Shown in pieces: positions 15,139 to 15,682 of a stretch of 15,682 bases of DNA. The first letter of the stretch is position 1; every line of letters begins with the position of its first letter. Made by a program: the position numbers and the translations under genes. Location of the stretch: the NCBI GenBank assembly GCA_003133205.1, contig PKWK01000262.1, forward strand, positions 8,685 to 24,366, written 5' to 3'. The DNA is from Granulicella sp. Lineage in GTDB: Bacteria; Acidobacteriota; Terriglobia; Terriglobales; Acidobacteriaceae. The notes beneath the pieces were generated by a model. That model searched no databases. It saw only the letters and a program-made list of their open reading frames with translations, and was not told where the DNA came from.

Positions 15139-15682
15139 CGGTTCCCTCTGCCATAGCGAACTGGGTAGGCCATCAGTGTTGTGGCAATCTGCCGCGCGAG
15201 CACTTTTCTGCCATCGGTCTCATTCATGGCCAGCCATGAGCGTTGCACTAGCAGGAGCAGAGAGGCCGCCACGAGCGCGAGGACGGTAGACACAAGGACG
15301 ATGATGAGTCGGTGGGGCGAAGATTTCCTCTCCGGCCAGCCCGGAGGATCGATCACGCTGACCGTGGGGATGGACTTGGCTTCTTCAATGCGTGCCGTCT
15401 CATACTGGGCGGAGAGCAGTTCGTAGACCGTCTCCTGAATGCGGACTCGGCGATAGAGATTTGCCCAGGGAACCGCGAGCGCCGGCAATTGTCGGAGCGC
15501 GGGATAAGGTTGTGCGTCCTCGCCCGGCTGCTCGCTCGGCTGAAGTCCATTGCCGCCACTTTCACGTTCAAGTTCGCGCCGCAGAACACCAACCCGCGCC
15601 TCGGCGGCACGAACGCGCACGTTTTGATTGCCATACACCTGCTCGAGCGAGTCGAGTTCGGACTCGCTAGCGACCAACTGCC
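15135..15682 (-). CDS. Wzz/PCP-type chain-length protein, N-terminus cut by window edge
   Basis: Role: polysaccharide co-polymerase that sets chain length, with a large periplasmic domain between two membrane helices. Seen: the last ~182 codons, open through the right edge. The visible part begins in a helical, charged coiled-coil stretch (ESELDSLEQVYGNQNVRVRAAE). It passes RIQETVYELLSAQYETARIEEAK, the conserved helix before the membrane in Wzz/GNVR proteins, then IPTVSVIDPPGWPERKSSP, the Pro-rich motif. A second membrane helix follows (about IIVLVSTVLALVAASLLLL) and a ~30-residue cytoplasmic tail. No Walker motif or tyrosine cluster follows the second helix, so no kinase is fused to this end. 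Its TGA overlaps the flippase ATG by 4 bp. Family call is good; the missing N-terminal part was not seen. Confidence 0.83.
   Translation of the reverse strand, partial: QLVASESELDSLEQVYGNQNVRVRAAEARVGVLRRELERESGGNGLQPSEQPGEDAQPYPALRQLPALAVPWANLYRRVRIQETVYELLSAQYETARIEEAKSIPTVSVIDPPGWPERKSSPHRLIIVLVSTVLALVAASLLLLVQRSWLAMNETDGRKVLARQIATTLMAYPVRYGRGNR

Noticed and set aside
14281..15156. A 291-codon plus-strand frame opposite the flippase gene
   Set aside because: Its product is polar, Cys/His-rich and low in hydrophobic residues, as expected from the antisense of a membrane protein gene.

Overview
The window most likely comes from a Gram-negative, fairly GC-rich bacterium. It carries an outer-membrane barrel protein, Wzx/Wzy-type polysaccharide export genes and a His-Asp two-component system. 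The anti-sigma remnant and the overall gene style suggest an Acidobacteriota-like soil bacterium, but this taxonomic guess rests on family resemblance only and is weak.

Layout, left to right. (1) Positions 1-1889, minus strand: a long hydantoinase/oxoprolinase A-type gene (hyuA family), cut by the left edge so that only its N-terminal 629 residues are present. (2) Positions about 2033-2568: gene debris. The last ~45 residues of a class I cytochrome c (minus strand) lie back to back with the C-terminal ~125 codons of an anti-sigma factor (plus strand). The two remnants meet at a perfect 16-bp palindrome, as if one deletion removed a divergent promoter region and the 5' ends of both genes. (3) Positions 2758-4308, plus strand: a PAPS-dependent sulfotransferase followed 36 bp later by an adenylylsulfate kinase (cysC). 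This is a compact make-and-use PAPS pair. (4) Positions 4358-9268, minus strand, transcribed right to left: an OmpR-type response regulator, a sensor histidine kinase, a coiled-coil outer-membrane barrel protein and a secreted cupredoxin. Spacing of 4, 71 and 12 bp suggests one operon. (5) Positions 9468-15682, minus strand, transcribed right to left: an exopolysaccharide/O-antigen cluster. In order it holds a Wzz-like chain-length protein (cut by the right edge), a Wzx flippase, a Wzy polymerase, a GT4 glycosyltransferase, a WecG/TagA/CpsF glycosyltransferase and a polyprenyl-phosphate sugar-phosphate transferase.

How they may work together (inference). The right-hand cluster would build a lipid-linked repeat unit: the sugar-phosphate transferase makes the first linkage, the GT4 and WecG-type enzymes extend it, Wzx flips it, Wzy polymerises it and the Wzz-like protein sets the length. 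The sulfotransferase/APS kinase pair could sulfate that polymer or another cell product. The two-component system lies directly downstream of the polysaccharide genes on the same strand and could respond to envelope or redox/metal state, with the barrel and copper protein as its outputs. No RNA gene, insertion sequence, CRISPR array or intact mobile element was recognised.
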